A stretch of DNA of 64,000 nt from Canna indica (Eukaryota; Streptophyta; Magnoliopsida; Zingiberales; Cannaceae). Every line of letters starts with the position of its first letter. Position 1 is the stretch's first letter. The translations under genes and the position numbers were made by a program. Below, piece after piece: positions 23,490-34,601 of this stretch. The stretch covers positions 59,496,001 through 59,560,000 of the forward strand of contig CP136891.1 in NCBI GenBank assembly GCA_034359265.1. The letters run 5' to 3'. The notes beneath the pieces are model-generated. The model saw only the letters and a program-made list of their open reading frames with translations. It was not told the origin of the DNA and ran no database searches.

Positions 23490-23827
23490 TGTTAAATGAG
23501 CAGTTGGTACTGGTATCAAATGTAATAATGTAGTTTGTTAAGAGCATTTCTATCCTTTCACTCACTTGAACTGGCTTAGGTATAAATGTGATACTTGAGG
23601 CCGCTTTGATGTATCTTTTCAATAATATTTTTTGCCTCTTGTTTTCTTTTTCCCTCGATGCCTTTCTGTTCTACTTGGCAATCATTCTTCTGAGGAAGCT
23701 CGCCAGATCTAATATGGTATCAAAGCGGGTGATTAAGATCGATTACCTCGAAGATTGATCAAGTGAGTATGGGGCATCAAATCGAGAAGAAGCTACTGTG
23801 TTGATCTAAAATCGGGCATCCCCATCC

Positions 23828-26800
23828 ATGGCCAGAAATAGGCGATCAAATGGGGCGAGATCTGCAACGACAGAATCACAAAGTACCTTGGAGAGCGGAT
23901 CTTCATCAGAGATAGCTGAAATCGAAGAGAGCTCATATATCCTCCAAGGAAATGGCAATCCGGGTATGATCTTGGTATCAACTCAGCTTACAGGGCATGA
24001 TAATTATCTCCCATGGAAGCAATCCATACTAATTTCATTATCAGTTAAGAACAAAATTTGTTTTGTTGATGGGAGCTTGTTAGCTCCCGAAGAGTCGACA
24101 TCCAAATACAGACTCTCAAAGAGGTGTGACGATATGGGACGCTCTTAGATATTGCAGTTAGTAACTCCTAAATTGGGCACAAGTATAATGTATGCTGAAA
24201 ATGCGACACAAATGTGGAAAGACTTAGAAGATAGGTTTGGAAGGAGCAGTGAACCTAGGATTTTTGAAATCAGAATGATGATCCGAACAACCAGCCCATG
24301 GGATGAACCAGATGCCATAGAGATGGGAAGAAATTGTAATTGCGAATTGGGAAAAAGGAACAAGGAAATAAATAAGCTGAGTGAGGGTAGAATTGTATTT
24401 TATTTTATTTTTAAAAAAGGGTTTATTTGGTGTGTGCGGTTGCTACAGCTGCACACACCCAAAAAAAAAAAATAGAAGGGGGAGAAAAGAAGGCAGCGAC
24501 AGAGGGCAACGGAGGAGGCGTTGGAAGAAGGATTTGCCGCCGGTGGTGTTCCCGTCGCCGGTGATCATCGACCCAAGAACTTTGGAGAGCGTCTTCCACT
24601 TCGATTTCCCTTACAGGTGAGTGGTTAAGTTCTTGCCAAAACCCATGATTCATCCGCTCACCTTGCCGCCCCACATTTGAAGAAATATGGAAGAATTTCT
24701 TTGAAGATTTAAATTGCTTCTCCCATTTGGATTTAGTTGTGGTTATGGTACTGATTTATGTGTTAAATTTGGGACTTGATGCATAAAATTTTAAGCAATG
24801 GAAACTTGGAATTTGTCATGACCGCTTACTGTCGAGAGGAGTTCTTGAGACTTCTATTCTTCAAGTCTACCGAAAATTTATTATAATGGCTTGTAATCTA
24901 TTTTTTAATTCATGTAATCCAGCCTTAATTCTTGTAATGGCTGCTTGTTGGAAACTTTATATTTCCTTCTTCAAGTGGTCGGACGAACAGAAGCTTGAGA
25001 ATTTTATTTAGTTGTGTAAATATATATAAACATTCTTTGGTTCAATGAATGGTAATTTACCTTGGTAAATAGCTTTTATATATGTGTTAGTTGAAGAAAG
25101 GTTAGCAGAAGAATAAAAAGCATGGAGGGGTAGTGTGGCCGCATGAGGCATTGACCTCATGTGGCTACCTGCTGCAACCATGGGAGGAATTGGATCATTG
25201 AATATTAAATCATAATGTTGGTAGTAAATTCCTTATGCAAACAAATACATATGGTGAACTTTGGTTTTGATTTAAGGAGAAAGAGGTTTAGGTGGCAGCT
25301 TTAAGTCCATTAGTGTAGTTCTTATTAAATAATAATTTCATGGTGGGTTATGCAAATATTTTTGTCTCCTATTATGCATTTACATATTGTGCTAGTATGA
25401 ATTGGGGTGTTTGCAAACATGTTTAATTATAGTGTTAGAATACATATGTAGTTATATTTTATTGTTAAACCTGTACTTGGTAACATTTAAATTGAACGAA
25501 CTGACTGTATTTAGTGTGTGTATACATTGTGGTGTATCCATCATATGTAATGTGCTTGTGTGTGTGGACGGAATGGGGGTTGGTTGGGTGGATTAGCGGA
25601 GGGGGTGTGGACCGGAAAGCTCGTCAGCGAGCCACACTGACGACCGACTCGGAGTGGCACTGGTTGGAGGGTTTTCCCAACCATTTGGGGTCACTGTGGC
25701 TAGAGGGTCTGCCTATCCCAGGAACCATGGGTGGGAAGCTCATTGGGCATGTCCTAATGACCGACTCGTATTGTTTGGAAGTATACTTGTGTGTATATGC
25801 GGTTTCTTTTCTATATGGGCTACATATGGACTGTTTGGGTTTCACATAGATACAGGATTTAATTATGGATTTAAGCAAGTATTCATTATATTGTGAAATT
25901 AACTAATATGTGATTATTATGTTTTCCATATAACTGTTAACCGTGGACTGTGGTAGGCTCAGGACCGAGCCGGTCACTAAGTCCAATATGGACTTACTCT
26001 CTTTTTGTTGTTGTTTTTTTTAGCACCGGGTCAGAACCAATAGTAGCATTGGAGTGTCTGAGTAGCGCAGCTGGGAGCGGCAGGTTCAGCGCTATCTCGT
26101 GACAAGTCGAAGTTAAAATTAGGGTAGTGGTCGGGTTTAACGAGAGTCCTGTATTGAGACTTATTGCACTTTATTTCATTTATGGATTCTTTATTTCATT
26201 TATTGTTTCAAACATTGCTTAAAGTTTATTCCGGTTGAACATTCATGTTTCCGCGAATTCTTTAAGAAAAGGATGAATTTGTTTTGTTCTATAACCTTTT
26301 GTTAGTGGTTGGAGTTTGAAACATAAAGTTTATTTTATCTATGTGATATGTGATTAGTTTGTTTTATTTCTGTGGTTGTGATTTGAGTTAGGCTTCGGGG
26401 TATGCTTGTATACCTTGGCCGGTCACAACATTGTGGAATTGGGGTGTGACAATAAGCTGACTCAGTTCATGATGGGACTCAATGAATCCTATGTTGGTGT
26501 GAGAGGTCAGATGCTTCTCATGAGGCCACTTCAAGACTTGAATCAGGTTTACTCAATGTTAGAACAAGAGGAAACACAGAGACAAATCAAAATGGAAAGC
26601 TCAGCTGGCATTGAAAGTGTAGCTCTAAATAGCATGTATCATGGTGGAAATAGCAGCAAGCAGAATAAGAACAAGTCACAGCCATACGCAAGAAAATTTT
26701 GTGACTATTGCCAAAGACCTGGACACACTCGAGAAGTATGTTATAAGCTCAATGGATATCCACCAGGGCACAGGTTATACAAAGGGAAACAAAAATCGAA

Positions 26801-27936
26801 TGAATTTGTCAACTCAGTTGAGAAACAAGTGTACAATGCACAAGGTTTCAAACAAGATGATAAGAACTGTGATGATACTGAATCATCCTCTCAAGACAGA
26901 CCAGCATCTGCATTGAATCTCACTGAAGAACAAATTAAAGCCTTGATGAATTTGCTCAATAATTCGAATATTACCAGCCAACCTCATGTCAACATGGCAG
27001 GTATGACTGTTCGCATGCCAATTTGTTCAAATGCTTGTACTATACCTAAACATTGGAATCTTGACAGTGGTGCCACAGACCATATTGTATCGAGTCACAT
27101 TATGCTTGAAAATCCTTTTAAACCTATCCATAACAATAAGGTACCATTACCAAATAATTCATCCATGCAAGTCTCTCATTCAGGCACAACCTATATAAAC
27201 AAAAACATCAAGCTTACCATTGCTTTATCTGTTCCTTCATTCAAATTCAATTTGATGTTTGTCAGTAAGCTCACTAAAGAGTTGAATTGACAAATTACCT
27301 TTAACTCATCCCATTTTGTAATCCAAAATCTAGCTACGAAGAAACTACTTAGGAGTGGTAAAGAAGAAAATGGGTTATATTGGATGACTGGGACTTCTCC
27401 TCTCAATTACAATCATGAGCTCATTAATCGAGCCTTGAATGTCAATTTAGATGAAACTGCCTTATGGCATCTTAGATTAGGTCACATGTCTTTTTCGAGA
27501 ATGAAATTGCTAGCTCATGTCATTCCAAGTTTGAATGAAGTTTCAAATTACTTTTGTAATGTATGCCCCAAAGCTAAACAATGTGATTTACCTTTTCAAA
27601 TGAGTATGAATAAAATCATTTCTTCCTTTGATTTTATTCATTGTGATGTTTGGGACCTCACAAGGTCCCAACCTATGATGGGTATAGATATTTCCTAACC
27701 TTGGTGGATGATATTTCAAAATCATGTTGGACATATTTGTTTGCTCATAAAGACCAAGTTCCTACTTTGTTCATTAACTTCATTAGAATGATATATACAC
27801 AATTCCCCAAAAATATCAAAACCATAAGAACCAACAATGGGAGGGAGTTCTTCAACTCAACCTTAAACTCTTTCCTTTCAACCCAGGGTATTATGCATCA
27901 AAGTACTTGTGTAGAAACTCCTCAACAAAACTATGC
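23828..27936 (+). pseudogene. Copia gag-protease-integrase remnant
   Basis: Gag starts at 23828 (MARNRRSNGARSATTESQST) and has the copia motif NPGMILVSTQLTGHDNYLPW about 45 residues in. A frame break near 24147 is followed by ATQMWKDLEDRFG. After the inserted solo LTR, the frame resumes at about 26455 with KLTQFMMGLNESY. The zinc knuckle CDYCQRPGHTREVCY follows at about 26700-26745, then the protease motif HWNLDSGATDHI near 27053. A stop at 27288-27290 breaks protease. The GAG_pre-integrase motif LWHLRLGHMS is near 27465. A frameshift near 27650-27665 breaks integrase, whose DD...E core (FIHCDVWDL, TNNGREFF) is still visible. It cannot make a working polyprotein. Confidence 0.8.
24378..26451 (+). 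mobile_element. Del-like solo LTR inside copia gag
   Basis: The LTR ends GGGGTGTGACA and carries the family landmarks (AGCGAGCCACACTGAC near 25626, AAGTCC...GGACTTAC near 25980, CACCGGGTCAG near 26022). Gag is continuous across the insertion once one ATAAGC duplication is removed (24372-24377 and 26452-26457). The shared word is ten bases (AATAAGCTGA) because the flanking bases match by chance or by target choice. The duplication could thus be 5 or 6 bases. No primer site or internal region remains. The 5' start is TGAGTGAGGG rather than TGTAATACC. Confidence 0.78.
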
Positions 27937-28897
27937 AGGTATATATACGATCTATATTTTAGATATATTTAAGCTATTATATTAAATAAAATAATATAGA
28001 CAAGTGTTGAGAACTAATCAACATAATTAAAAGGATAAAAACTATCAAAAGATTATATTTGCATTTATCATTATTTATTCAATTGTAATAGGATAGGACA
28101 ATGTTAAATATAGATATAAACAAATGTGTATAACAAATAGAAACATAAACTGTGATGTATAATAGCAATGACATAGGAACCTGAACAGTGATTGTTAAAA
28201 AATATTAGCATTTCTAGGTTAGACCTGACCTATTGATAGGTTTTGTTCAACTACGTACGCAGCCCTACTGCATATTACCACTGCATGACCTAAATTCAGT
28301 GGAGTAAGGGGCTGCATGTACATATGTGGTTGCATGAACCGAATTTTGAAACAACAAAGACAACACATAAATCTAAAGACAACAGATGTTGGGAATTGTC
28401 TGAAGCCCTCAACTGTATTTTCTTTCTCTTCTTTTCAAACATGTTCTACTTAATTGTTATTATTATTATGGCATCAACCTTATATCTCATATCTGTCATT
28501 ATGGTGAATTTAACTAAAATTATATTGTGACTAGCTATTATCCTGATTCTTGATTTAAAATTTTCATTTATTCCTAACAGCTACAATGCTAAGGTCAAAG
28601 AACGTAATGACATAGTAATAGTAAAAGAACATATCGAAACCACTAAAAATATGAAAGTAGTATACCATCCACTTCATAAGTGTTTAGATAAGATATGGAA
28701 AACAGAATTTGTTTTGATATTACTAATTTATCTTACTAAAATCAAGTACTTAGAATCACCAAGTGAAGTATTTAACGGTACCAGCCAAGTCATGACATCC
28801 TAATGTTCCATATTTAGCTTGAACATTATTCCAATCAGCAATTACATGCAAGATTGGTTTTCACCTTGAGGAGTTGAGTAGAGAGTAAGAAAAGGGT
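27937..28897. other. Unassigned AT-rich sequence
   Basis: No domain, repeat end or RNA is recognised between the truncated copia element and the SIRE-like solo LTR. It may be intronic or 3' flanking DNA of the MurD-like pseudogene, whose later exons I could not find here. Confidence 0.25.
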
Positions 28898-28902
28898 GTC
28901 TC

Positions 28903-30336
28903 TATTGACTTAAGGGTTTCTCTTAAGCCTCAATCTTTATTTTGATGATAACAAATAAGTATTTAATCCATATGTGAAGATTTGAGTTCAGGTTGAGGTT
29001 GCAATAAGCATGCCAAGTTCATTCAAACGAATCGAAAGAAAGAAAAGATCGTCAAGAAATGATAGAAAAGAACGCCAAAGAAAGACTCGGGTATAAATTA
29101 AATGGATAGCTTGTAATATACCCCTAGGATGATCTTATCCCAAGCCAAATTGTAAGGTAATCCAAGTTGAAATTTGGTAACTAAACCCCAAAAAAAGCAT
29201 GCAACAAACTCAATGTAAAATCAGTCTCAGCCTGAGTTCAGTCGACCGAACAAGGCAATATTCTGGCTGTAGCCTTATCGATTGATCAGACGGTCAACCG
29301 GTTGATGCCAAAAAATGGCAGTAGCCATTCGGTCGACCTGGCGGTCGACTGAAGTTGGTGAAACATTTTCACAAGGCTACTTCGGTCGACCGGTCGGTCG
29401 ACCGACCGAAGCCAGAATTTGGCAGAAGGTGCATCGGTCGACCGATCGGTCGACCGAAGTGCAGATCACAAGTCGGGCGACCCTGGCACCACTACTTCGG
29501 TCACCGATTGGTCGACCGAATGTGGGATCGATAAAATTGCGACAGTCGGTCGAACCGTCAGTCGACCGAACACTCACATAAAGCCAACGGTCGCCTTAGC
29601 GATCGATTCGTCGGTCGACCGACGATCGACCGGCAAGCAACCGAACGGCGTCAACGGCTATTTTTTTGTCGGTTGAACACTTTGTTCGGGTGAGGGGTAT
29701 TTAAGTCTTTAAATCTTCTTAGAGATTTTATTGAGCATTAAAAGAAGTAATTTGAGCCTTCATAAGAATTGATTTGCTGCACGCCCTTCGCTTCCGTCGA
29801 CAACATTCTTCAAGCGCATGTTTCCTCAACTCTGCTGCAACTCAAGATTCATCTTCCTGCAAGTTGAAGGCTTGAAGGCTTGGGAAAGGAGCATTGGTTC
29901 ATCTTTAAATTCTTAAGCTCTTTTCATTGTATTTGAATTATTATTTCAAACTTGTCCTCATTTGTAATAGCTGCTAGGTGTGCTAGGAAAACACTTTGGG
30001 GAAAACTTTGTAGTTTTGCCTAGGTGAATAGGTTTGAGGGGTTCTTAAAGTGGTGAGAAGAGTGCCCTCATTGTATTCATAGGGAAACACAAGGTCTATA
30101 AAGTAGTTATTAGAAATCTTTGGTGAGAAGCCAAGGTAGTGGAGTAGGCAGTTGGCCGAACCACTATAATTTGTCTTGTCTGCATTGCCTTCAATATTTG
30201 CTCACTATTGTTCTTGATATTTGATTACATCTATTGTTAAGATACATTTGCATTTGATTAAAGTTAAATTGAGTAAAAGAGAAAAGGGGTTAGACACTAT
30301 TCAACCCCCCCTTCTAGTGTCGGATTTCTCACAACA
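28903..30336 (+). mobile_element. SIRE/Maximus-like copia solo LTR
   Basis: The LTR starts TATTGACTTAAGGG (first TG changed to TA) and ends TTCTCACAACA. A perfect 5-bp duplication GTCTC flanks it (28898-28902 and 30337-30341). The early word TTTTGATGATAACAAA is shared with the LTR starts near 39092, 46313 and 63588. The 29220-29640 part is packed with palindromic GGTCGACC and CGGTCGACCG words. The duplication and absence of an internal region make this a solo LTR of 1434 bases. Open frames at 29315-29676 come from the palindromic repeats. Confidence 0.85.
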
Positions 30337-31558
30337 GTCTCTACAACATAACACAACAGTGACTGCAAATAACCCTAATATGCTGCCATAAAAGTTTAAC
30401 AACTAATCCTTTGCCCCTTCCCTCAAGCAACAGACTTTAAGCAGCATGCTTAGCGGTACTATAAGTCTTAGCAATTTCATAGCAATCCTAGGATTAAGTT
30501 ATATTCTTCAATCAAAATTATGAGAGTTAGTCTCATTACCATCATAAATCAGAAAAAACAAGAGGAAGTGTTGAAAACAAATGGTGTTCTTACAATCAAA
30601 CAATGAAGAAAAAAATATACAAATTATACTTAAGAATAAGTACAACATATGCAACTTTTCATGGTTACTACCATTCTTCTTTGATGAGATAAATGAACAA
30701 AGGCAGATGGTAAACATATATATTTCAGCACTAACATAAAGTTCAGCATGATTATTTCTAAATCAAAAATCAATTTATTATTATCATGTCAATGGGTTGT
30801 AACTAACCTTAGTTTCTTACAAGCACTAAAAATATCTTGATCTCAGTCTAGAACCCATAGCTAAGTTTGGACATACATCTATCACTTTGTGAGGGACATA
30901 CCAATTGGTAGAACTGCAAGCTTGGTATGCTTCATATGAGAAAATAAGCGACATTTAATTTCCACATAATTCCTCATTGTCTTGTGCCTCTCGATCAGAA
31001 GTGAGGTTGAGAATTATTGCAACCTTCGAAAACATTTGTAATGAATCAATTAATTGTAGTTAACTCTTATGTAGAATTAAGACAATCAAATAAAACTTAC
31101 TGAGGGAGAGAAGTATCTATTAGGGATTTCCAACTGCTAGCTACTAACTTCCACAACAGCAACCTAAGAATATGAAACTAAAATGAATGCCTGAATCATA
31201 TTTGAGCATTATCACAATAATCTTAGCAAACTTTCATGTTAAAGAGGCCTTAAGATGATAAAGATTGTGGTTTGTAATATGATATAGTTATACTACATAA
31301 AATGTTAGATATTCTTATTTTGTACTGCTTGTCATGTTATGATCCCCTCGGCTCTCCTTTCTTATAGATTATTGAGGATTTTGTATATACACTTCTATAC
31401 ATTCTTCCACTTCAATAAAATTCATGCTGGAATCTTCCTCCAGCTTCACTAAAAACAAAAAAGAAAGCAAATCTGAATAATAATTTGTTCTTTAAATGTT
31501 ATATCCAACAATCAATATTAGTGATTGATTTAGACCAAAGGCATATACCACATATTTA

Positions 31559-31846
31559 GGTGTTGTTTGGTTAGCAAAAACTATTTTCTGGTTTGATTTC
31601 AGTGAAAATGAAAACTTGGTTTCAAAAATTTAGTTTCGGTCTTTAATTTTCAATTTTCTAAGAAAGCGTTTGGTTAATGAAATCAGTTTTAGTTGGTTTC
31701 GATAAAACTAAAAACTGATTTCATTAACCAAATACGTTTTTTTCAAAGAACTGAAAACCAAAGACAGAAACCAGAATTTTGAAACCAAGTTTTTCATTTC
31801 CACTAAAACCAAATCAAAAAATAGTTTTCTCTAATCAAACAACACC
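31559..31846. mobile_element. Tourist/PIF-Harbinger-like MITE
   Basis: The element starts GGTGTTGTTTGGTTAG and ends CTAATCAAACAACACC. Nearly the whole 288 bases fold back: TTTTGAAACCAAG on the right mirrors CTTGGTTTCAAAA on the left. A 3-bp duplication TTA flanks it (31556-31558 and 31847-31849). It lies in the intron between MurD-like exons 5 and 6. Confidence 0.85.
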
Positions 31847-32184
31847 TTAGTTTCATTTGTTAGCATGTGATTTAGTCAAAAAAGTATATCATAGACAGGA
31901 CATATAAGCCCTAACACCAGCAAAGGAAAATTAGACATAAGATTCTCATAACTGATAATTTAGTGACATAAGGGTAAAGTGACTGCAATTATGGCTAATT
32001 GAAGCTGTAGCTCAGCTCATTACAAGTGTCTTTTTAACATTATTTGGCTAGATTGATGTGCCAAAACCTCATTGCATTTATTTGCACCACTAGTGATTCT
32101 ATAAGCAATGTCATCCTAGCAAATCCTTCAATTAGGCTAGATTGATCACCCGATTATTGTGGAGAGAAGATAATGCTCTTGCAA

Positions 32185-32516
32185 TGTTAAAGTCCACGTT
32201 GGTTTAAAATATGGCTAAGGTAGCCTTTAAATAGTTTGAGCAATCTTCTCCCCATGAGCTAGTTTTTAGGGTGAGTTAGGCCCACTAATTTCTTAACATG
32301 GTATCAAAGTCAAACATGTGGTTGATATTGTGCCACTCGCAGATGTTCAGTCCTGCAAAATTCCACACTCCAGATGTCTAATCCTAGGCGTGAGAGGGAT
32401 GTGTTAAAGTCTCACATTGGTTAAAAATATGACCAAGGTAGCCTTTAAATAGTTTGTGCAATCCTTTCCTCATGAGCTAACTTTTGGGGTGAGTTAGACC
32501 CACTAATTTCTTAACA
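32185..32516 (+). mobile_element. TRIM (miniature LTR retrotransposon)
   Basis: Two direct repeats, 32185-32298 and 32402-32516, start TGTTAAAGTC and end TTTCTTAACA. A primer site TGGTATCAAAGTC follows the left repeat directly. A purine-rich run (GTGAGAGGGATG) precedes the right repeat. The flanks are TGCAA (32180-32184) and TACAA (32517-32521), a 5-bp duplication with one change. The internal region of 103 bases codes for nothing. It lies in the MurD-like pseudogene intron. Confidence 0.88.
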
Positions 32517-33373
32517 TACAATGACTAGACAAATAATCCATAAGCGGATGTAATTCATATACTATTTATTATTGAAGGCATATGGTGTTGAAATAAGAAA
32601 AATTAGAAATGTGCAGTATCAACAAAGAAATATATTTGCCTGAAATGCATCTTTTGAGGAATTTGCATCCAAACAGAGCAAGGCAGTATCTGATAGTGGC
32701 TTTCCGAGGTTTCCTCCAATGAACGTTCTAATGCCAAAATGCAAAGCATTTGTATCCAATAAAGGTTGAAAGTATTTAAATGTAGCCAATTTCAACCTAT
32801 GTCATCCAAAACAAACTCTGATCAGTTTTGAGGGAAAAAATCAATTACCAATTACCAATTACCTCAGTAATTTTTTGTATATTTTAGGATACAAACCTTA
32901 ACACATTTCCAGTTGGATCATACTAGTGTTTCATTATTTTACTTTCTATGATAAACCAAAAATATTCCTGTTATATGATTATGATCAAATATGGATGATA
33001 TTGTTAAAGAATATGTACCTCTTAAATGACAAAAATAAAGAAGACGGAGGAAACTGTGTCAATACAATTTATGTTTCCAATACTTCATCAGAAGGTCCAG
33101 AACAAAAGTTCTGACTAAGTGCTACTATCCAAAGCATCCAAGTTCAAATAAAAAAAGATGTCTAGTTTCAACTTGCACATGTTCAGGGTTTACGAATTCC
33201 AGTGAGTGGGATCTGAGTTAATATAATTGTGAGAAGAGAAGTGGAGGGGGGATTGTTGTCATAGTAGCCTCTCTCTACCAAAGAATATATTTATATTAGG
33301 TGGAAAGCATATATTTACGCATAATCCCCTAGGAGATACAATATTCACAAGTAGGTCATCTAACACTCCCTCA

Positions 33374-34080
33374 TGTTGGGGCAAAAACATATAATCCCAA
33401 CTTGTTATAAGTATAAACAACTCTTGGACCTCTTAATGACTTACTCACCATCACTAGATCAACCAACTAGTCATTGGAGCTAACAAAGGGCATTCTGACC
33501 TCCTTGAATTGCACTTTCTCCTTAGTGAAGTGGTAGTCAATCTCTATGTGATTAAGTATGGGAAATCAGTTAGGTTAGTTAGTTCTTCTTCCTTGTTAAG
33601 TATAGATCACTGTTATTCTTTGTGTGTTTGTTGAATTATTTTGGTTAATACTTTGTTGCATCCAAATTGATTGATTAATTAATTCAAGGATGACTAAGCA
33701 TCCTCGAATCGAACCCCAAGTTGGACCTCTTGTTGGGGGCAAAAACAAATAACCCCAACTTGTTATAAGTGTACTCTACTCTTGGACCTCTTAATAACTT
33801 ACTCACCATCAGAAGATCTACCAACTAGTCATTGGAGCTAACAAAGGGCATTCTGATCTCCTTGAATTGCACTTTCTCCTTAGTGAAGTGGTAGTCAATC
33901 TCTTTGTGCTTAAATATGGGAAACCAGTTAGGTTAGTTAGTTCTTCTTCCTTGTTAAGTATAGATCACTGTTATTCTTTGTGTGTTTGTTGAATTATTTT
34001 GGTTAATACTTTGTTGCATCCAAATTGATTGATTAATTCAAGGATGACTGAACATCCTAATATTCTTTTTAGTCAATAAG
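33374..34080 (-). repeat. Tandem duplicate of a copia RNase H tail
   Basis: Two direct copies of about 355 bases begin at the word TGTTGGGG.CAAAAAC (33376 and 33730). On the minus strand each reads the carboxy end of a copia RNase H (HIEIDYHFTKEKVQFKE, then MPFVSSND and a run into LTR-like sequence). The copies differ at scattered bases and a short AATT indel. The rest of the element is absent. Confidence 0.65.
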
Positions 34081-34226
34081 TAGTCCAAGTGGATCAAACA
34101 GAGTTGTACTTAGGTTTTCTTAAATTAGCTCTGTTCAGTTTTAAACAAGGCAAATATACAAAAACCAGGTTCAAGTAGGGCCTAGGTCTGAGTTCGTATA
34201 ATACTAGGATTACACCCTAGCAGAAA

Positions 34227-34601
34227 TAGGGATGTCCATTAATAGGTTCATCCAACAAAACTTATCTGAATAAATAAGAATTTTTTTGTTCAGCTCATCT
34301 TTTCTTAAAATAGTTCAGTTCAGTTAGGGTTGAGGAATTTGAATTCAATACTTGTTATGCATAGCTTTCTTAATCGCAAACCAAACAGGATCAAAAAAAG
34401 TAAGACTCATATGTGTCATTAATATTATGCTTTTATAATTTTGTAATAGGTGATTAATTAAACTTACTATTAATATCTGGCAAATATCAAACTGAACCCG
34501 TCCAAAAAAAAATCAGTTCAATTTAGTTTCTAATCATGTTCTATTCAATTCAGTTTATAGAAATTCAAAGAAGGTTCAGGATGAGCTGATTGGACACCCT
34601 A
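34227..34601. mobile_element. hAT-like MITE, eroded
   Basis: The element starts TAGGGATGTCCATTAA and ends TTGGACACCCTA, an imperfect inverted repeat of the TAGGG type also seen at 6456-7098. Inner arms match as GGTTCATCC and GGATGAGCTG-like words. The adjacent 8-base flanks do not match clearly, so the duplication is eroded or the borders are slightly off. Confidence 0.5.

Larger units (their letters stand above)
23490..27936 (+). mobile_element. Ty1/copia element, truncated in integrase
   Basis: A tRNA-Met type primer site TGGTATCAAAGC lies at 23715-23726. The stretch before it (possibly from TGTTAAATGAG at 23490) has LTR-like features: a TATAAAT box and an AATAAT signal. It is a probable short 5' LTR of uncertain start. 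Gag, protease and the start of integrase follow to about 27936, where homology stops in the TPQQN motif. Reverse transcriptase, RNase H and 3' LTR are absent. A Del-like solo LTR (24378-26451) splits gag. Confidence 0.75.

Noticed and set aside
29315..29676. Overlapping frames in the SIRE-like LTR
   Set aside because: They are made by GGTCGACC palindromic repeats and occur on both strands.
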